A DNA stretch of 64,000 bases from Syntrophotalea acetylenica (GCF_001888165.1 NZ_CP015455.1:1296001-1360000), one strand, 5' to 3'. Numbered from the stretch's first letter, positions 47,749 through 57,186 are shown. The notes: generated by a model not told the origin, from the sequence alone. A program made the numbers and translations.

Positions 47749-48756
47749 GTGCAAAAGATTCTCGTTACGGGAACGGCCGGTTTTATTGGTTTTCACCTGG
47801 CCAAGGTACTGCTCGACCGTGGCGACGAGGTCGTCGGGCTTGACAACCTCAACGACTACTACGACGTCAGTCTCAAACAGGCCCGTCTGGCGCAGCTCGA
47901 TGGGCGTCCCAACTTCCGCTTCGTCAAGCTCGACCTGGCCGATCGCGACGGCATGGCGGCGCTGTTCAAGACGGAAAAATTCGACCGGGTGGTCAACCTG
48001 GCCGCCCAAGCGGGTGTGCGTTACTCCCTGAAAAATCCCCATGCCTACATCGACAGCAACCTGGTCGGCTTTGTCAATATCCTGGAAGGCTGCCGCCACA
48101 ACGAGGTGCAGCATCTGGTCTATGCCTCGTCCTCGTCGGTGTACGGCGCCAACACCCGCATGCCGTTTTCCATCCACCACAATGTCGATCATCCGGTGTC
48201 CCTGTACGCGGCCTCCAAAAAAGCCAACGAGCTGATGGCGCACACCTATGCCCACCTGTACCGCCTGCCGGTCACCGGCCTGCGGTTTTTTACCGTTTAC
48301 GGACCCTGGGGCCGCCCCGACATGGCCCTGTTTCTGTTCACCAAAGCGATTCTGGAGGGCAGGCCCATCGATGTGTTCAACTATGGCAAAATGCGCCGCG
48401 ATTTTACTTACATCGACGATATCGTCGAAGGCGTGATGCGCACCCTGGACAACACCGCCCGCCCCAATCCCCAGTGGAACGGCGATCAGCCCGATCCCGG
48501 CACCAGCAACGCACCTTACCGCCTGTACAATATCGGCAACAACAATCCTGTCGAGCTTATGCACCTGATCGAAACCCTGGAAAAAGCCCTTGGCCGGACT
48601 GCGGAGAAAAACCTCCTGCCAATCCAGCCCGGCGATGTGCCCGCCACCTACGCCGATGTCGACGACCTGACCCGCGATGTTGGTTTTAAACCTTCCACCA
48701 GTATCGAGGAGGGGGTTGGCAGGTTCGTGGCGTGGTATCGGGGGTATTTTCGGTAG
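47749..48756 (+). CDS. UDP-glucuronate 4-epimerase (NAD-dependent epimerase)
   Basis: The GTG at 47749 has AGGAG at good spacing; a TTG two codons earlier is too close to it. The 335-aa SDR protein has [56 protein letters not shown] and the catalytic [11 protein letters not shown]. The NDYYDVSLK and [15 protein letters not shown] blocks are typical of UDP-glucuronate 4-epimerases, which would make UDP-galacturonate from the Ugd product. Confidence 0.88.
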   Translation: MQKILVTGTAGFIGFHLAKVLLDRGDEVVGLDNLNDYYDVSLKQARLAQLDGRPNFRFVKLDLADRDGMAALFKTEKFDRVVNLAAQAGVRYSLKNPHAYIDSNLVGFVNILEGCRHNEVQHLVYASSSSVYGANTRMPFSIHHNVDHPVSLYAASKKANELMAHTYAHLYRLPVTGLRFFTVYGPWGRPDMALFLFTKAILEGRPIDVFNYGKMRRDFTYIDDIVEGVMRTLDNTARPNPQWNGDQPDPGTSNAPYRLYNIGNNNPVELMHLIETLEKALGRTAEKNLLPIQPGDVPATYADVDDLTRDVGFKPSTSIEEGVGRFVAWYRGYFR

Positions 48757-48796
48757 GGGGGGAAGGCGGGACGCGATTTGCGGGTTGCGGGACGCG

Positions 48797-48918
48797 GAAC
48801 CCGCCGCAGGCGGGCCAGGAGCCGGGGTGCCCTTTTTCTGTTTACTCTTTTTGGGCAAGCAAAAAGAGTGAAGCGCCGGGCGGGGGCGCTACCCCGCGGT
48901 ATTGAAGTTAAGGGTTGA
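48797..48918 (+). repeat. Dispersed structured repeat, copy R9 (right end only)
   Basis: Only hairpin D and the right end are present, fused at CGGGACGCGG to a different repeat (CGCGTCCCGC type) 40 bp after the epimerase stop. Confidence 0.9.
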
Positions 48919-49023
48919 GAGCTGAGGACTGCGCACTGAGAGCTGAGTGCTGAGTGCTGAGAGCTGAGAGCTGAGTGCTGAGTGCTGAGTGCTGAGTGCT
49001 GAGTGCTGAGTGCTGAGTGCTGA
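48919..49023 (+). repeat. Heptamer tract (GTGCTGA type)
   Basis: AGAGCTG and GTGCTGA units, about 14 copies, lie between R9 and R10. Confidence 0.9.
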
Positions 49024-49530
49024 ACCTTTTACTTCAACTTCGCCGGTCCCGGCCGGCAGCCGGCATACTTTCTTTACTCGTCTAAAGAAAGTATGGAAAG
49101 AAAGGACGCAGGGTCGGCTATCGCCATTATGATAGGCTCCGGCTCCAAGGGTGCTGCCTTTTGGCACCGGCGCTGCGAATTTATACCGGTTGCACTGCGT
49201 AGGGCTTTTGCGTGACCTTAGTGCGTCGCCAGTTTTCAGCTGGGCTGTTACAGAAACCGGCGCTGCTAGATTGGTTTGACGGCAAACCCGGTTTGCCGTC
49301 CATTTCCCCTTGTGACGCCGCCGGAGTGCGGTGGCCGATGGGCGAAACAGGCGGAAATCTGAGCGTAAGCGAATCATTTCCGCCCGCCCGGCGGGTGCTG
49401 CACGGAGGGAACCCGCCGCAGGCGGGCCAGGAGCCGGGGTGCCCTTTTTCTGTTTACTCTTTTTGGGCAAGCAAAAAGAGTGAAGCGCCGGGCGGGGGCG
49501 CTACCCCGCGGTATTGAAGTTAAAAGTTGA
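49024..49530 (+). repeat. Dispersed structured repeat, copy R10 (full length)
   Basis: Full element. Hairpin A is of the CATACTTTCTTTA type and hairpin B of the GACGGCAAACC type. Several single-base changes (ACCTTAGTGCG, GGGCTGTTACAG) show it has been in place for some time. Confidence 0.95.
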
Positions 49531-49569
49531 GAACTGCGGACTGGTAGCTGTAAGCTGCGAGCTGAGGTC

Positions 49570-50087
49570 AAAAGCTTTTAGTTCCACTTCGCCGGTCCCG
49601 GCCGGCAGCCGGGTGGCTTTCTTTGCTCGTCCAAAGAAAGTCACCAAAGAAAGGACGCAGGGTCGGCTATCGCCATTATGATAGGCTCCGGCTCTATGGG
49701 CGCTGCCTTGTGTCAGCGGCGCTGCCCGTTTGGTGGGGTTGCGCTGCGTAGGGCTTTTGCGTATCGGTATTGCGTCGCCAGTTTTGCTGGTAGGCTGTTG
49801 CGGAAACCGGCGCTGCTAGATTGGTTTACGGCAAACCCGGTTTGCCGTTATGCCGTTTCTTCCCCCTTGTGACGCCGCCGGAGTGCGGTGGCCGACGGGC
49901 GAAACAGGCGGAAATCTGAGCGTAAGCGAATCATTTCCGCCCGCCCGGCGGGTGCTGCACGGAGGGAACCCGCCGCAGGCGGGCCAGGAGCCGGGGTGCC
50001 CTTTTTCTGTTTACTCTTTTTGGGCAAGCAAAAAGAGTAAAGCGCCGGGCGGGGGCGCCACCCCGCGGTATTGAAGTTAAAGGTTGA
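49570..50087 (+). repeat. Dispersed structured repeat, copy R11 (full length, hairpin A variant)
   Basis: Hairpin A reads GTGGCTTTCTTTG / CAAAGAAAGTCAC instead of CATACTTTCTTTA / TAAAGAAAGTATG, with matching changes in both arms. The middle has CTCTATGGGCGC and CCCGTTTGGTGGGG, also a distinct subtype. Confidence 0.95.
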
Positions 50088-50140
50088 GGGCTGATAGCTG
50101 TAAGCTGCGAGCTGAGTGCTGTAAGCTGCGAGCTCAGTTC

Positions 50141-50496
50141 AAAAGCTTTTACTTCAACTTCGCCGGTCCCGGCCGGCAGCCGGGTGGCTTTCTTTGCTCG
50201 TCCAAAGAAAGTCACCAAAGAAAGGACGCAGGGTCGGCTATCGCCATTATGATAGGCTCCGGCTCTATGGGCGCTGCCTTGTGTCAGCGGCGCTGCCCGT
50301 TTGGTGCGATTGCGCTGCGTAGGGCTTTTGCGTATCGGTATTGCGTCGCCAGTTTTGCTGGTAGGCTGTTGCGGAAACCGGCGCTGCGAGATTGATTTAA
50401 AACGGCGGAGCCGTTTTATTCCCCCTTGTGACGCCGCCGGAGTGCGGTGGCCGACGGGCGAAACAGGCGGAAATCTGAGCGTAAGCGAATCATTTC
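50141..50496 (+). repeat. Dispersed structured repeat, copy R12 (right end missing)
   Basis: It carries the GTGGCTTTCTTTG hairpin A variant like R11 and a short hairpin B (AAAACGGC-GGA-GCCGTTTT). It stops within hairpin C at GAATCATTTC, where a heptamer tract takes over. Confidence 0.93.
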
Positions 50497-50595
50497 TTAT
50501 AGCTTATAGCTGAGTTCTGATGTCTTACAGCTTACAGCTTACAGCTTACAGCTGCTATCTGGTTGTTACAATTGTGATCTGAAAGCTGAAGATTT
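50497..50595 (+). repeat. Heptamer tract upstream of the transporter gene
   Basis: CTTATAG, CTTACAG and related units, ending in AAAGCTGAAG, which also serves as the purine-rich ribosome site of the next gene. Confidence 0.85.
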
Positions 50596-52374
50596 ATGTC
50601 TGCTGCTGCCATATTTACCCTGTTGATCGTCGTGCTGATGCTGGCGGCGCTGGCTTTTGAAGTTTTGGCGCCGGATATCATTGTCTTCTCTGCGCTGGGG
50701 GTGTTGCTGGTAGCGGGGGTGCTGACGCCGGCGGAGGCTTTTGCCGGTTTCGCCAATCCCGGCATGCTGACCGTGGGGCTGTTGTTCATCGTCGCCTATG
50801 CCGCCCAGTCTTCCGGGTTGCTGGCGTTTTTTGCCGACCACGTCATGGGGCGCAGCGGCGGGGGGCGCCGTTCCCTGGCGCGGATGATGGGGCCGGTGGC
50901 GGGCATGTCGGCGTTTCTCAACAATACGCCGATCGTCGCCATGTTCACGCCGGCGATTCGCGACTGGGCGCTCAAGCATCGTCTCAGTCCGAGCAAATTT
51001 CTGCTGCCGCTCTCCTACGCCTCCATTTTCGGCGGTATCTGCACCCTGATCGGCACCTCCACCAACCTGGTGGTGAATGGCATACTGCTGCAGCAGGGCC
51101 ACAGGTCGCTGGGCATGTTCGAGCTTGCCTGGGTCGGTCTGCCCTGCGCCGTGGCCGGCATCGCCTTTCTGCTGCTGGTCGGGTTGCGCCTGCTGCCCGA
51201 GCGCTGTGACCTGGCCCAGCAGATGGAAACCGGCGGCGGCCGCGAATACTTCATCGAGATGCTCGTCCCCGAAAGCAGCGCTCTGGCGGGTAAAAGCGTC
51301 GAACAGGCTGCGCTGCGCAATCTCGGTCAGCTGTTTCTGGTGCAGATCCAGCGCGGCGACGAACGTCTGGCGCCGATTCGGCCGTCCGATGTGCTGCATG
51401 GCGGGGATCATCTGTTGTTCACCGGCAATCTCGACGCGATTCTGCGCCTGCAGGGCCTGGCCGGGCTGATGCCGGTGCATGAGGACGAATTCTGCCGGAC
51501 GCTGCGTGAAAGCGGCAACGGCCGCATCCTGGAAGCCGTCGTATCCCGCTCCTCGCCCATGCTGGGCAAGACCATCAAGCAAGGCAACTTCCGTGCCCGC
51601 TACGATGCCGCCATTCTGGCCGTGCATCGCCACGGCGAGCGGTTGCGCTCCAATCTGGGGGAGGTGGTGCTGCGCCCCGGCGATACCCTGCTGTTGCTGG
51701 CCGGCGACGATTTCAGCAAACGCTGGAATCATTCGCGGGAGTTTTATATGATGACCCGGGTGGTGGATATCCCCAGGGTCGATCGCCGCAAAGGGCTGAT
51801 GACCGTCGGGGTGACCGCCGCCATGGTGGCGCTGGCGGCTTTCGGCATCCTCGATATTCTCAAGGCGGCGATTCTGGCGGTGATCCTGCTGATCTGGACG
51901 CGCTGCATCACCGTGGTCGAAGCCCGGCGGTCCATCGAGCTTAACGTGCTGATCATCATCGCCGCCGCTCTGGGCCTTAGCCGGGCCCTGGAAAAAACCG
52001 GCGCCGCCGGTCTGCTGGCCGATCATCTCATCGACAGCCTGCGCGGCCTGGGACCGATGGGGCTTCTGGCCGCTATCTACCTGGCCACCTCGCTGATCAC
52101 CGAGATGATCACCAACAACGCCGCCGCGGCCCTGATGTTCCCCATCGCCATGGCCGTCGCCGGCCGGCAGGGCCTTGACCCCATGCCGTTTGCCGTGGCC
52201 ATCGCCGTGGCCGCCTCCGCCAGCTTCGCCACCCCGATAGGCTACCAGACCAACCTCATGGTCTACGGCCCCGGCGGCTACCGGTTCAGCGACTTTCTCA
52301 AACTCGGCATCCCGCTGAATCTGCTTTACATGGCCGTGGCCCTGGTGGTGATACCGGCGGTTTGGGGGTTTTGA
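50596..52374 (+). CDS. SLC13/DASS-family transporter with two RCK_C (TrkA-C) domains
   Basis: The 592-aa membrane protein has N- and C-terminal hydrophobic blocks (including FLNNTPIVAMFTPAIRDW and SLITEMITNNAAAALMFPIA, the SNT-like motifs of the family) with two TrkA-C domains between, at about residues 205-285 and 300-375 (MLVPESSALAGKSVEQ, DVLHGGDHLLFTG; PGDTLLLLAG). This layout is common in prokaryotic sodium-coupled anion transporters. Because it precedes cysD and cysNC, sulfate is the likely substrate, but this is inferred from context only. Confidence 0.85.
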   Translation: MSAAAIFTLLIVVLMLAALAFEVLAPDIIVFSALGVLLVAGVLTPAEAFAGFANPGMLTVGLLFIVAYAAQSSGLLAFFADHVMGRSGGGRRSLARMMGPVAGMSAFLNNTPIVAMFTPAIRDWALKHRLSPSKFLLPLSYASIFGGICTLIGTSTNLVVNGILLQQGHRSLGMFELAWVGLPCAVAGIAFLLLVGLRLLPERCDLAQQMETGGGREYFIEMLVPESSALAGKSVEQAALRNLGQLFLVQIQRGDERLAPIRPSDVLHGGDHLLFTGNLDAILRLQGLAGLMPVHEDEFCRTLRESGNGRILEAVVSRSSPMLGKTIKQGNFRARYDAAILAVHRHGERLRSNLGEVVLRPGDTLLLLAGDDFSKRWNHSREFYMMTRVVDIPRVDRRKGLMTVGVTAAMVALAAFGILDILKAAILAVILLIWTRCITVVEARRSIELNVLIIIAAALGLSRALEKTGAAGLLADHLIDSLRGLGPMGLLAAIYLATSLITEMITNNAAAALMFPIAMAVAGRQGLDPMPFAVAIAVAASASFATPIGYQTNLMVYGPGGYRFSDFLKLGIPLNLLYMAVALVVIPAVWGF

Positions 52375-52379
52375 AAAGG

Positions 52380-52556
52380 TACGAGGCTAAAGGCCAAAGG
52401 CCAAAGGTGAAAGGCCCGAGGCCAAAGGCCAAAGGTTAAAGCAAGGGGCAAGGCTGAATAAGTTAAAAACCCATTCAAGATGTTTATATTGCAGGACTTT
52501 TGTTTATTTTGAGATTCTACCTCGGGCCTCGGGCCTCGGGCCTCGGGCCTGCTTTT
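52380..52556. repeat. Inverted pair of heptamer tracts upstream of cysD
   Basis: AAAGGCC and CGAGGCC units (52385-52440) face GGCCTCG units (52522-52556) across about 80 bp of AT-rich sequence, so the transcript could form a long stem. The AT-rich part (AAAACCCATTNAAGAT, TTTATATTGCAGG) is repeated almost exactly at 55665-55742. Confidence 0.88.
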
Positions 52557-52570
52557 AAAAAGGACTCTCC

Positions 52571-53476
52571 ATGAAGTTAAACATGACCCATCTGCGGCAA
52601 CTGGAAGCCGAGAGCATTCATATCCTTCGCGAAGTGGCCGCCGAGTTCCAGAACCCGGTAATGCTTTATTCCATAGGTAAAGACTCTTCGGTGATGCTGC
52701 ATCTGGCGCGCAAGGCGTTTTATCCGGCGCGGCCGCCGTTTCCCCTGATGCATGTCGATACCACCTGGAAATTTCGCGAGATGATCGAGTTCCGCGATAA
52801 CCTTGCGGCGGAATACGGCTTTGACCTGCTCATTTACACCAATGAGGAAGGCGTGCGCCAGGGCATCTCCCCCTTCACCCACGGCTCGGCCCTGTACACC
52901 GACGTGATGAAGACCGAAGGGCTCAAGCAGGCCCTCGACAAGTACAAATTCGACGCGGCCTTCGGCGGTGCCCGCCGCGACGAGGAAAAATCCCGCGCCA
53001 AGGAGCGCATCTTCTCCTTCCGCACCGCCACCCACCGCTGGGATCCCAAAAACCAGCGCCCCGAACTCTGGAACCTCTACAACGCCAGGGTGAGCCCCGG
53101 CGAGAGCATTCGCGCCTTCCCCCTGTCCAACTGGACGGAACTCGACATCTGGCAGTACATCTACCTGGAGAGCATCCCCATCGTGCCCCTCTACTACTCC
53201 AAAAAACGCCCCGTCGTGCAGCGCGACGGCATGCTGATCATGCTCGACGACGACCGCATGCAGCTTAAGCCCGGCGAAAAAGTGGAGATGAAATCGGTGC
53301 GCTTCCGCACCCTCGGCTGCTACCCCCTCACCGGCGCCGTCGAGTCCACCGCCGCCACCCTGCCGGAGATCATCCAGGAAATGCTGCTGACCCGCACCTC
53401 CGAACGCCAGGGCCGCCTCATCGACCACGACCAGGCAGGATCGATGGAGAAGAAGAAACAGGAAGGATATTTTTAG
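52571..53476 (+). CDS. cysD: Sulfate adenylyltransferase subunit 2
   Basis: The 301-aa PP-loop protein has [40 protein letters not shown] and [20 protein letters not shown]. CysD activates sulfate to APS together with the GTPase CysN encoded next. AAAAAGGACTCTCC precedes the ATG. The TAG stop is followed at once by a heptamer tract. Confidence 0.96.
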   Translation: MKLNMTHLRQLEAESIHILREVAAEFQNPVMLYSIGKDSSVMLHLARKAFYPARPPFPLMHVDTTWKFREMIEFRDNLAAEYGFDLLIYTNEEGVRQGISPFTHGSALYTDVMKTEGLKQALDKYKFDAAFGGARRDEEKSRAKERIFSFRTATHRWDPKNQRPELWNLYNARVSPGESIRAFPLSNWTELDIWQYIYLESIPIVPLYYSKKRPVVQRDGMLIMLDDDRMQLKPGEKVEMKSVRFRTLGCYPLTGAVESTAATLPEIIQEMLLTRTSERQGRLIDHDQAGSMEKKKQEGYF

Positions 53477-53612
53477 GGGCGAGGCCCGAGGCCCGAGGCC
53501 AAAGGTGAAAAGCAAAATTCCAAAAAATCGTCGTTAAAAATAAGATTTCCGGGTTCGGATTTTGGCTTGGTTTTAGGTTTTACCTTTGGCCTCGGGCCTC
53601 GGGCCTTTGGCC
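53477..53612. repeat. Inverted pair of heptamer tracts between cysD and cysNC
   Basis: GAGGCCC units begin on the cysD stop (53477-53508) and face GGCCTCG/GGCCTTT units (53585-53612) across about 75 bp of unique sequence. Confidence 0.88.
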
Positions 53613-53641
53613 TATTTTTCTTGGCCTGAAAGGAAGATACT

Positions 53642-55528
53642 GTGAGTCATAAATCAAATCTAATCGCCGAAGACATTCATCAATATCTAAAAAAGCAGGA
53701 AGAAAAATCGATGCTGCGCTTCATCACCTGCGGCAGTGTCGACGATGGCAAGAGTACCCTGATCGGGCGGTTGCTGTGGGATTCGAAGTTGATCTTCGAG
53801 GATCAGCTGGCTGCGCTGGAGGCCGACAGCAAGCGGGTCGGCACCCAGGGCGAGGATGTCGATTACGCGCTGTTGCTCGACGGTCTGCAGGCCGAGCGGG
53901 AGCAGGGCATCACCATCGACGTGGCGTATCGGTTTTTCTCCACCGACAAGCGCAAATTCATCGTCGCCGATACGCCCGGGCACGAGCAGTACACCCGCAA
54001 CATGGTCACCGGCGCCTCCACCGCCGAGGTGGCCATCATCCTCATCGACGCCCGCAAGGGGGTGCTGACCCAGACCCGGCGCCACAGCTACCTGGTCTCT
54101 CTGGTGGGGATCCGCCACGTGGTGCTGGCCATCAACAAGATGGACCTGGTGGACTACGCCGCCAGCCGCTTCCACAGCATCCGCGAGGAATACGAAACCT
54201 TCGCCGCCGGGCTCGGTTTCGAGGATGTCACCGCCATCCCCATCTCCGCCCTCAAGGGGGACAACGTCATCGAGGCCAACGGCCACACCCCCTGGTACCA
54301 GGGGCCGCCCCTGCTGGAGTATCTGGAAACAGTGCAGGTCGTCGATGACGCCGCGTCCCGGCCGTTCCGCATGGCGGTGCAGTGGGTCAACCGTCCCAAC
54401 CTCGATTTCCGGGGCTTTTCCGGCACCATCGCCTCCGGCACCCTGCGCCCCGGCGATGAGGTTGTGGTGCCGTCCTCCGGGCAGAAAAGCACCGTGGCCC
54501 GCATCGTGACCATGGACGGCGATTTGTCGCAGGCCGTCGCCGGGCAGGCCGTGACCCTGACCTTGCAGGACGAGATCGACATCAGCCGCGGCGACCTGCT
54601 GTCCGCCCCCCTGGCGCGCCCCATCCATACCGATCAGCTGCGGGCGCATGTGGTGTGGATGCACGAGGAGCCCCTGCTGCCGGGACGCGGCTACCTGCTC
54701 AAGACCGGCTGCACCACCGTCCCGGCCCAGATCAGCGATCTGCGGCGCAAGGTCAACGTCAACACCCTGCAGCAGGAACCCGGCAAAACCCTGGGCCTCA
54801 ACGAGGTCGGGGTGTGCAACCTCAGCCTCGGCAAGGCGATCTCCTTTGACCCCTACAAGGAAAACCGCGCCACCGGCAACTTCATCCTCATCGACCGCTT
54901 CAGCAACGCCACCGTCGGCGCCGGCATGATCGACTTCGCCCTGCGCCGCGCCGACAACATTCACTGGCAGGCTCTCGATATCAACAAACAGGCCCGCGCC
55001 GAACAAAAAGGGCAAAAACCGCGCGTGCTGTGGTTCACCGGCCTGTCCGGTTCCGGCAAATCGACCATCGCCAACCTGGTGGAGAAAAAACTCCACTCCA
55101 TGGGCAAACACAGCTACATCCTCGACGGCGACAACGTGCGCCACGGCCTCAACCGCGATCTCGGCTTCACCGACGCCGACCGCGTCGAAAACATCCGCCG
55201 CGTCGCCGAAACCGCCAAACTGTTCGTCGATGCCGGCCTCATCGTGCTGGTGTCCTTCATCTCCCCCTTCAAAAGCGAACGCCAGCTGGCCCGCGACCTG
55301 CTGGAGCCGGGCGAGTTCATCGAGGTGTACGTCAACACCCCGCTGGCGGTCTGCGAACAGCGCGACCCCAAAGGCCTCTACAAAAAAGCCCGCGCCGGAC
55401 AACTCAAAAACTTCACCGGCATCGACTCCGCCTACGAAGCCCCGGAAAAGCCGGAGATCGTTGTTAACGGCGCGGAGAAGTCTGCGGAGGAACTGGCGGA
55501 GGAGATTGTGCGGGAGGTGTTTGGGTAG
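53642..55528 (+). CDS. cysNC: Bifunctional sulfate adenylyltransferase subunit 1 / adenylylsulfate kinase
   Basis: A GTG start (AAAGGAAGATACT ahead) gives 628 aa. The first 440 residues are the EF-Tu-like GTPase CysN (P-loop [39 protein letters not shown]). From about residue 460 lies the APS kinase CysC ([49 protein letters not shown]). The fusion makes PAPS from sulfate with CysD. GC content is higher than in the flanking repeats. No PAPS reductase is beside it. Confidence 0.96.
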   Translation: MSHKSNLIAEDIHQYLKKQEEKSMLRFITCGSVDDGKSTLIGRLLWDSKLIFEDQLAALEADSKRVGTQGEDVDYALLLDGLQAEREQGITIDVAYRFFSTDKRKFIVADTPGHEQYTRNMVTGASTAEVAIILIDARKGVLTQTRRHSYLVSLVGIRHVVLAINKMDLVDYAASRFHSIREEYETFAAGLGFEDVTAIPISALKGDNVIEANGHTPWYQGPPLLEYLETVQVVDDAASRPFRMAVQWVNRPNLDFRGFSGTIASGTLRPGDEVVVPSSGQKSTVARIVTMDGDLSQAVAGQAVTLTLQDEIDISRGDLLSAPLARPIHTDQLRAHVVWMHEEPLLPGRGYLLKTGCTTVPAQISDLRRKVNVNTLQQEPGKTLGLNEVGVCNLSLGKAISFDPYKENRATGNFILIDRFSNATVGAGMIDFALRRADNIHWQALDINKQARAEQKGQKPRVLWFTGLSGSGKSTIANLVEKKLHSMGKHSYILDGDNVRHGLNRDLGFTDADRVENIRRVAETAKLFVDAGLIVLVSFISPFKSERQLARDLLEPGEFIEVYVNTPLAVCEQRDPKGLYKKARAGQLKNFTGIDSAYEAPEKPEIVVNGAEKSAEELAEEIVREVFG

Positions 55529-55540
55529 CGGACCGCGGGA

Positions 55541-55797
55541 CGCGGCCAAAGGCCCGAGGTGAAAGGCCCGAGGCCAAAGGCCGAAGGTTAAAGGTGAAAG
55601 GTGAAAGGTGAAAGGTGAAAGGTGAAAGGCCCGAGGCCAAAGGCCCGAGGTTAAAGGTTAAAGCAAGGGGCAAGGCCGAAAAAGTTAAAAACCCATTTAA
55701 GATATTTATATTGCAGGCCTTTTGTTTGTTTTGAGATTCTATCTCGGGCCTCGGGCCTCGGGCCTCGGGCCTCGGGCCTCGGGCCTCGGGCCTGAAA
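55541..55797. repeat. Inverted heptamer tracts between cysNC and the S23-like gene
   Basis: Units CCCGAGG, CCAAAGG and GTGAAAG (55541-55665) face CGGGCCT units (55744-55796) across a segment nearly identical to 52440-52515. The tract ends at GAAAGGAG, the ribosome site of the following gene. Confidence 0.9.
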
Positions 55798-55805
55798 GGA
55801 GTGCC

Positions 55806-56183
55806 ATGCGTTTTGAGGATTTGGAGGTATGGAAGCGTGGGTCTCGGTTGAGTGCAGAAATTTACAAAGAACTTGGCCAACTAAGAGACTTTGGGTTCAG
55901 AGACCAAATCACCCGCGCAGGCCTTTCGATTCCCAGTAATATCGCGGAAGGGTTTGAGCGGGAATCCGATAGAGATTGCATTAAATTTCTCCTTTACGCA
56001 AAGGGCTCATGTGGTGAACTGCGCACACAAATATATATAGGGATGGAAATTGACTATATCTCGAAAAAATCCGGAACTGCCTGGGTAAAAGAAACGGTAG
56101 AGATTTCCTGTATGCTCGGTGGCCTGATCAACTCCAAACGCTCTTTTCTTCAGAAAAAAGAAAATTCAGGGAAAAATAAATGA
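55806..56183 (+). CDS. Four-helix bundle protein of the 23S rRNA intervening-sequence (S23) family
   Basis: The ATG after AAAGGAGTGCC gives 125 aa: MRFEDLEVWKRGSRLSAEIY, QITRAGLSIPSNIAEGFERE, KFLLYAKGSCGELRTQIYIG and VKETVEISCMLGGLINSKRS. These blocks (DLEVW, SIPSNIAEG, GSxxELxTQ) define the S23/IVP family, first found in rRNA intervening sequences but also common as orphan genes near repeats. Function is unknown. It is AT-rich, lies between cysNC and cysQ and overlaps cysQ by ATGA. Confidence 0.9.
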   Translation: MRFEDLEVWKRGSRLSAEIYKELGQLRDFGFRDQITRAGLSIPSNIAEGFERESDRDCIKFLLYAKGSCGELRTQIYIGMEIDYISKKSGTAWVKETVEISCMLGGLINSKRSFLQKKENSGKNK

Positions 56184-57043
56184 ATAAATCGAACACAAAC
56201 CAAACTTCAGATCCTTCTATAAATGGTTCGCAAAATAGCTCAGTGCCTTTTGATTTCAAACCTTTGGCCTCGGGCCTCGGGCCTCGGGCCTTAGAGCAAC
56301 TCTGCCAGATTGCGAAAAAGGCAGGGACAGCAATTTTGGAAGTTTACAACGGCGAAATCGCCGTCGAAACAAAATCCGACAACTCCCCCCTGACCGCTGC
56401 CGACAAAGCCTCCCACCAGGTCATCGCGGCCGGGCTGGAGGCGCTGACGCCGGAGATTCCGATCCTGTCGGAAGAGGGCAAGGACATCCCTTACCAGGAG
56501 CGCAAAAACTGGCGGCGCTTCTGGCTGGTCGATCCGCTGGACGGCACCAAGGAGTTTATCAAGCGCAACGGCGAGTTTACCGTGAATATCGCCCTGATCG
56601 AGGGCGGCGCGCCGGTTCTGGGCGTGGTGTATGTGCCGGTGCAGGACAAGCTGTATGTCGGGGTCGTGGGGCAGGGAGCCTACGTGCAGCAGGCTGACGC
56701 GCAACCCGAGCCGATTCAGGTGCGCACGCCCGATGCGCAAGCCGGCCTGACGGTGGTGATGAGCCGCTCCCATCCGTCGCCCGAATTGGCGGAGTATCTG
56801 AAGAATATCGAAGTGGCTGAAGCGCTGCCGGTGGGCAGCTCGCTGAAGCTGTGCGTGGTAGCGGAAGGCCGGGCGGATCTGTATCCACGCCTCGGCCCCA
56901 CCATGGAGTGGGATACCGGCGCGGGCCAGGCGGTGGTGGTGGCCGCCGGCGGCACGGTGCAGACCCCCGACGGCGCGCCGCTGGGGTACAACAAGCCCAG
57001 CCTGCTGAACCCGCATTTCATCGTGCGGGGCGCTCGGGCATAG
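56180..57043 (+). CDS. cysQ: 3'(2'),5'-bisphosphate nucleotidase with chimeric N-terminus
   Basis: The 287-aa product contains the inositol-phosphatase-fold motifs ETKSDNSPLTAADKASHQ, ILSEEG and the metal-binding LVDPLDGTKEFIKRNGEF, plus WDTGAGQAVVVAAGG. CysQ removes the 3'-phosphate of PAP, the by-product of sulfotransferases. Family members usually start near LEQLCQIAKKAG, here residue 38. The extra N-terminus is asparagine- and serine-rich, then reads PLASGLGPRAL from a CGGGCCT heptamer tract. I see no better start codon, so the added segment seems to be translated, coupled to the S23 stop. Confidence 0.9.
   Translation: MNKSNTNQTSDPSINGSQNSSVPFDFKPLASGLGPRALEQLCQIAKKAGTAILEVYNGEIAVETKSDNSPLTAADKASHQVIAAGLEALTPEIPILSEEGKDIPYQERKNWRRFWLVDPLDGTKEFIKRNGEFTVNIALIEGGAPVLGVVYVPVQDKLYVGVVGQGAYVQQADAQPEPIQVRTPDAQAGLTVVMSRSHPSPELAEYLKNIEVAEALPVGSSLKLCVVAEGRADLYPRLGPTMEWDTGAGQAVVVAAGGTVQTPDGAPLGYNKPSLLNPHFIVRGARA
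56262..56293. repeat. Heptamer tract inside the cysQ reading frame
   Basis: TTGGCCT, CGGGCCT, CGGGCCT, CGGGCCT lie in frame in the first part of cysQ and encode PLASGLGPRAL. They have the same orientation as the tract ahead of the S23 gene, so the S23 gene is bracketed by direct repeats. Confidence 0.9.
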
Positions 57044-57117
57044 GCGCCGGCAGGCACGCGGCAGCGGGTCGTAACAGGACACGGTTCAGGGAGGTTTGAG
57101 CGATCTGATTAAAGGTA

Positions 57118-57145
57118 TTGACAAATAATTTTATGAGATTAATAT
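57118..57145 (+). promoter_or_regulatory. Promoter ahead of the small zinc-ribbon gene
   Basis: TTGACA (57118-57123), a 16-bp spacer and TAATAT (57140-57145) lie 41 bp before the ATG. Just downstream, CATGTC (57154-57159) and GACATG (57168-57173) form an inverted repeat that could be an operator. Confidence 0.6.
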
Positions 57146-57186
57146 AACGCCAGCATGTCGGGTTTTTGACATGTCGTTGACACTCC

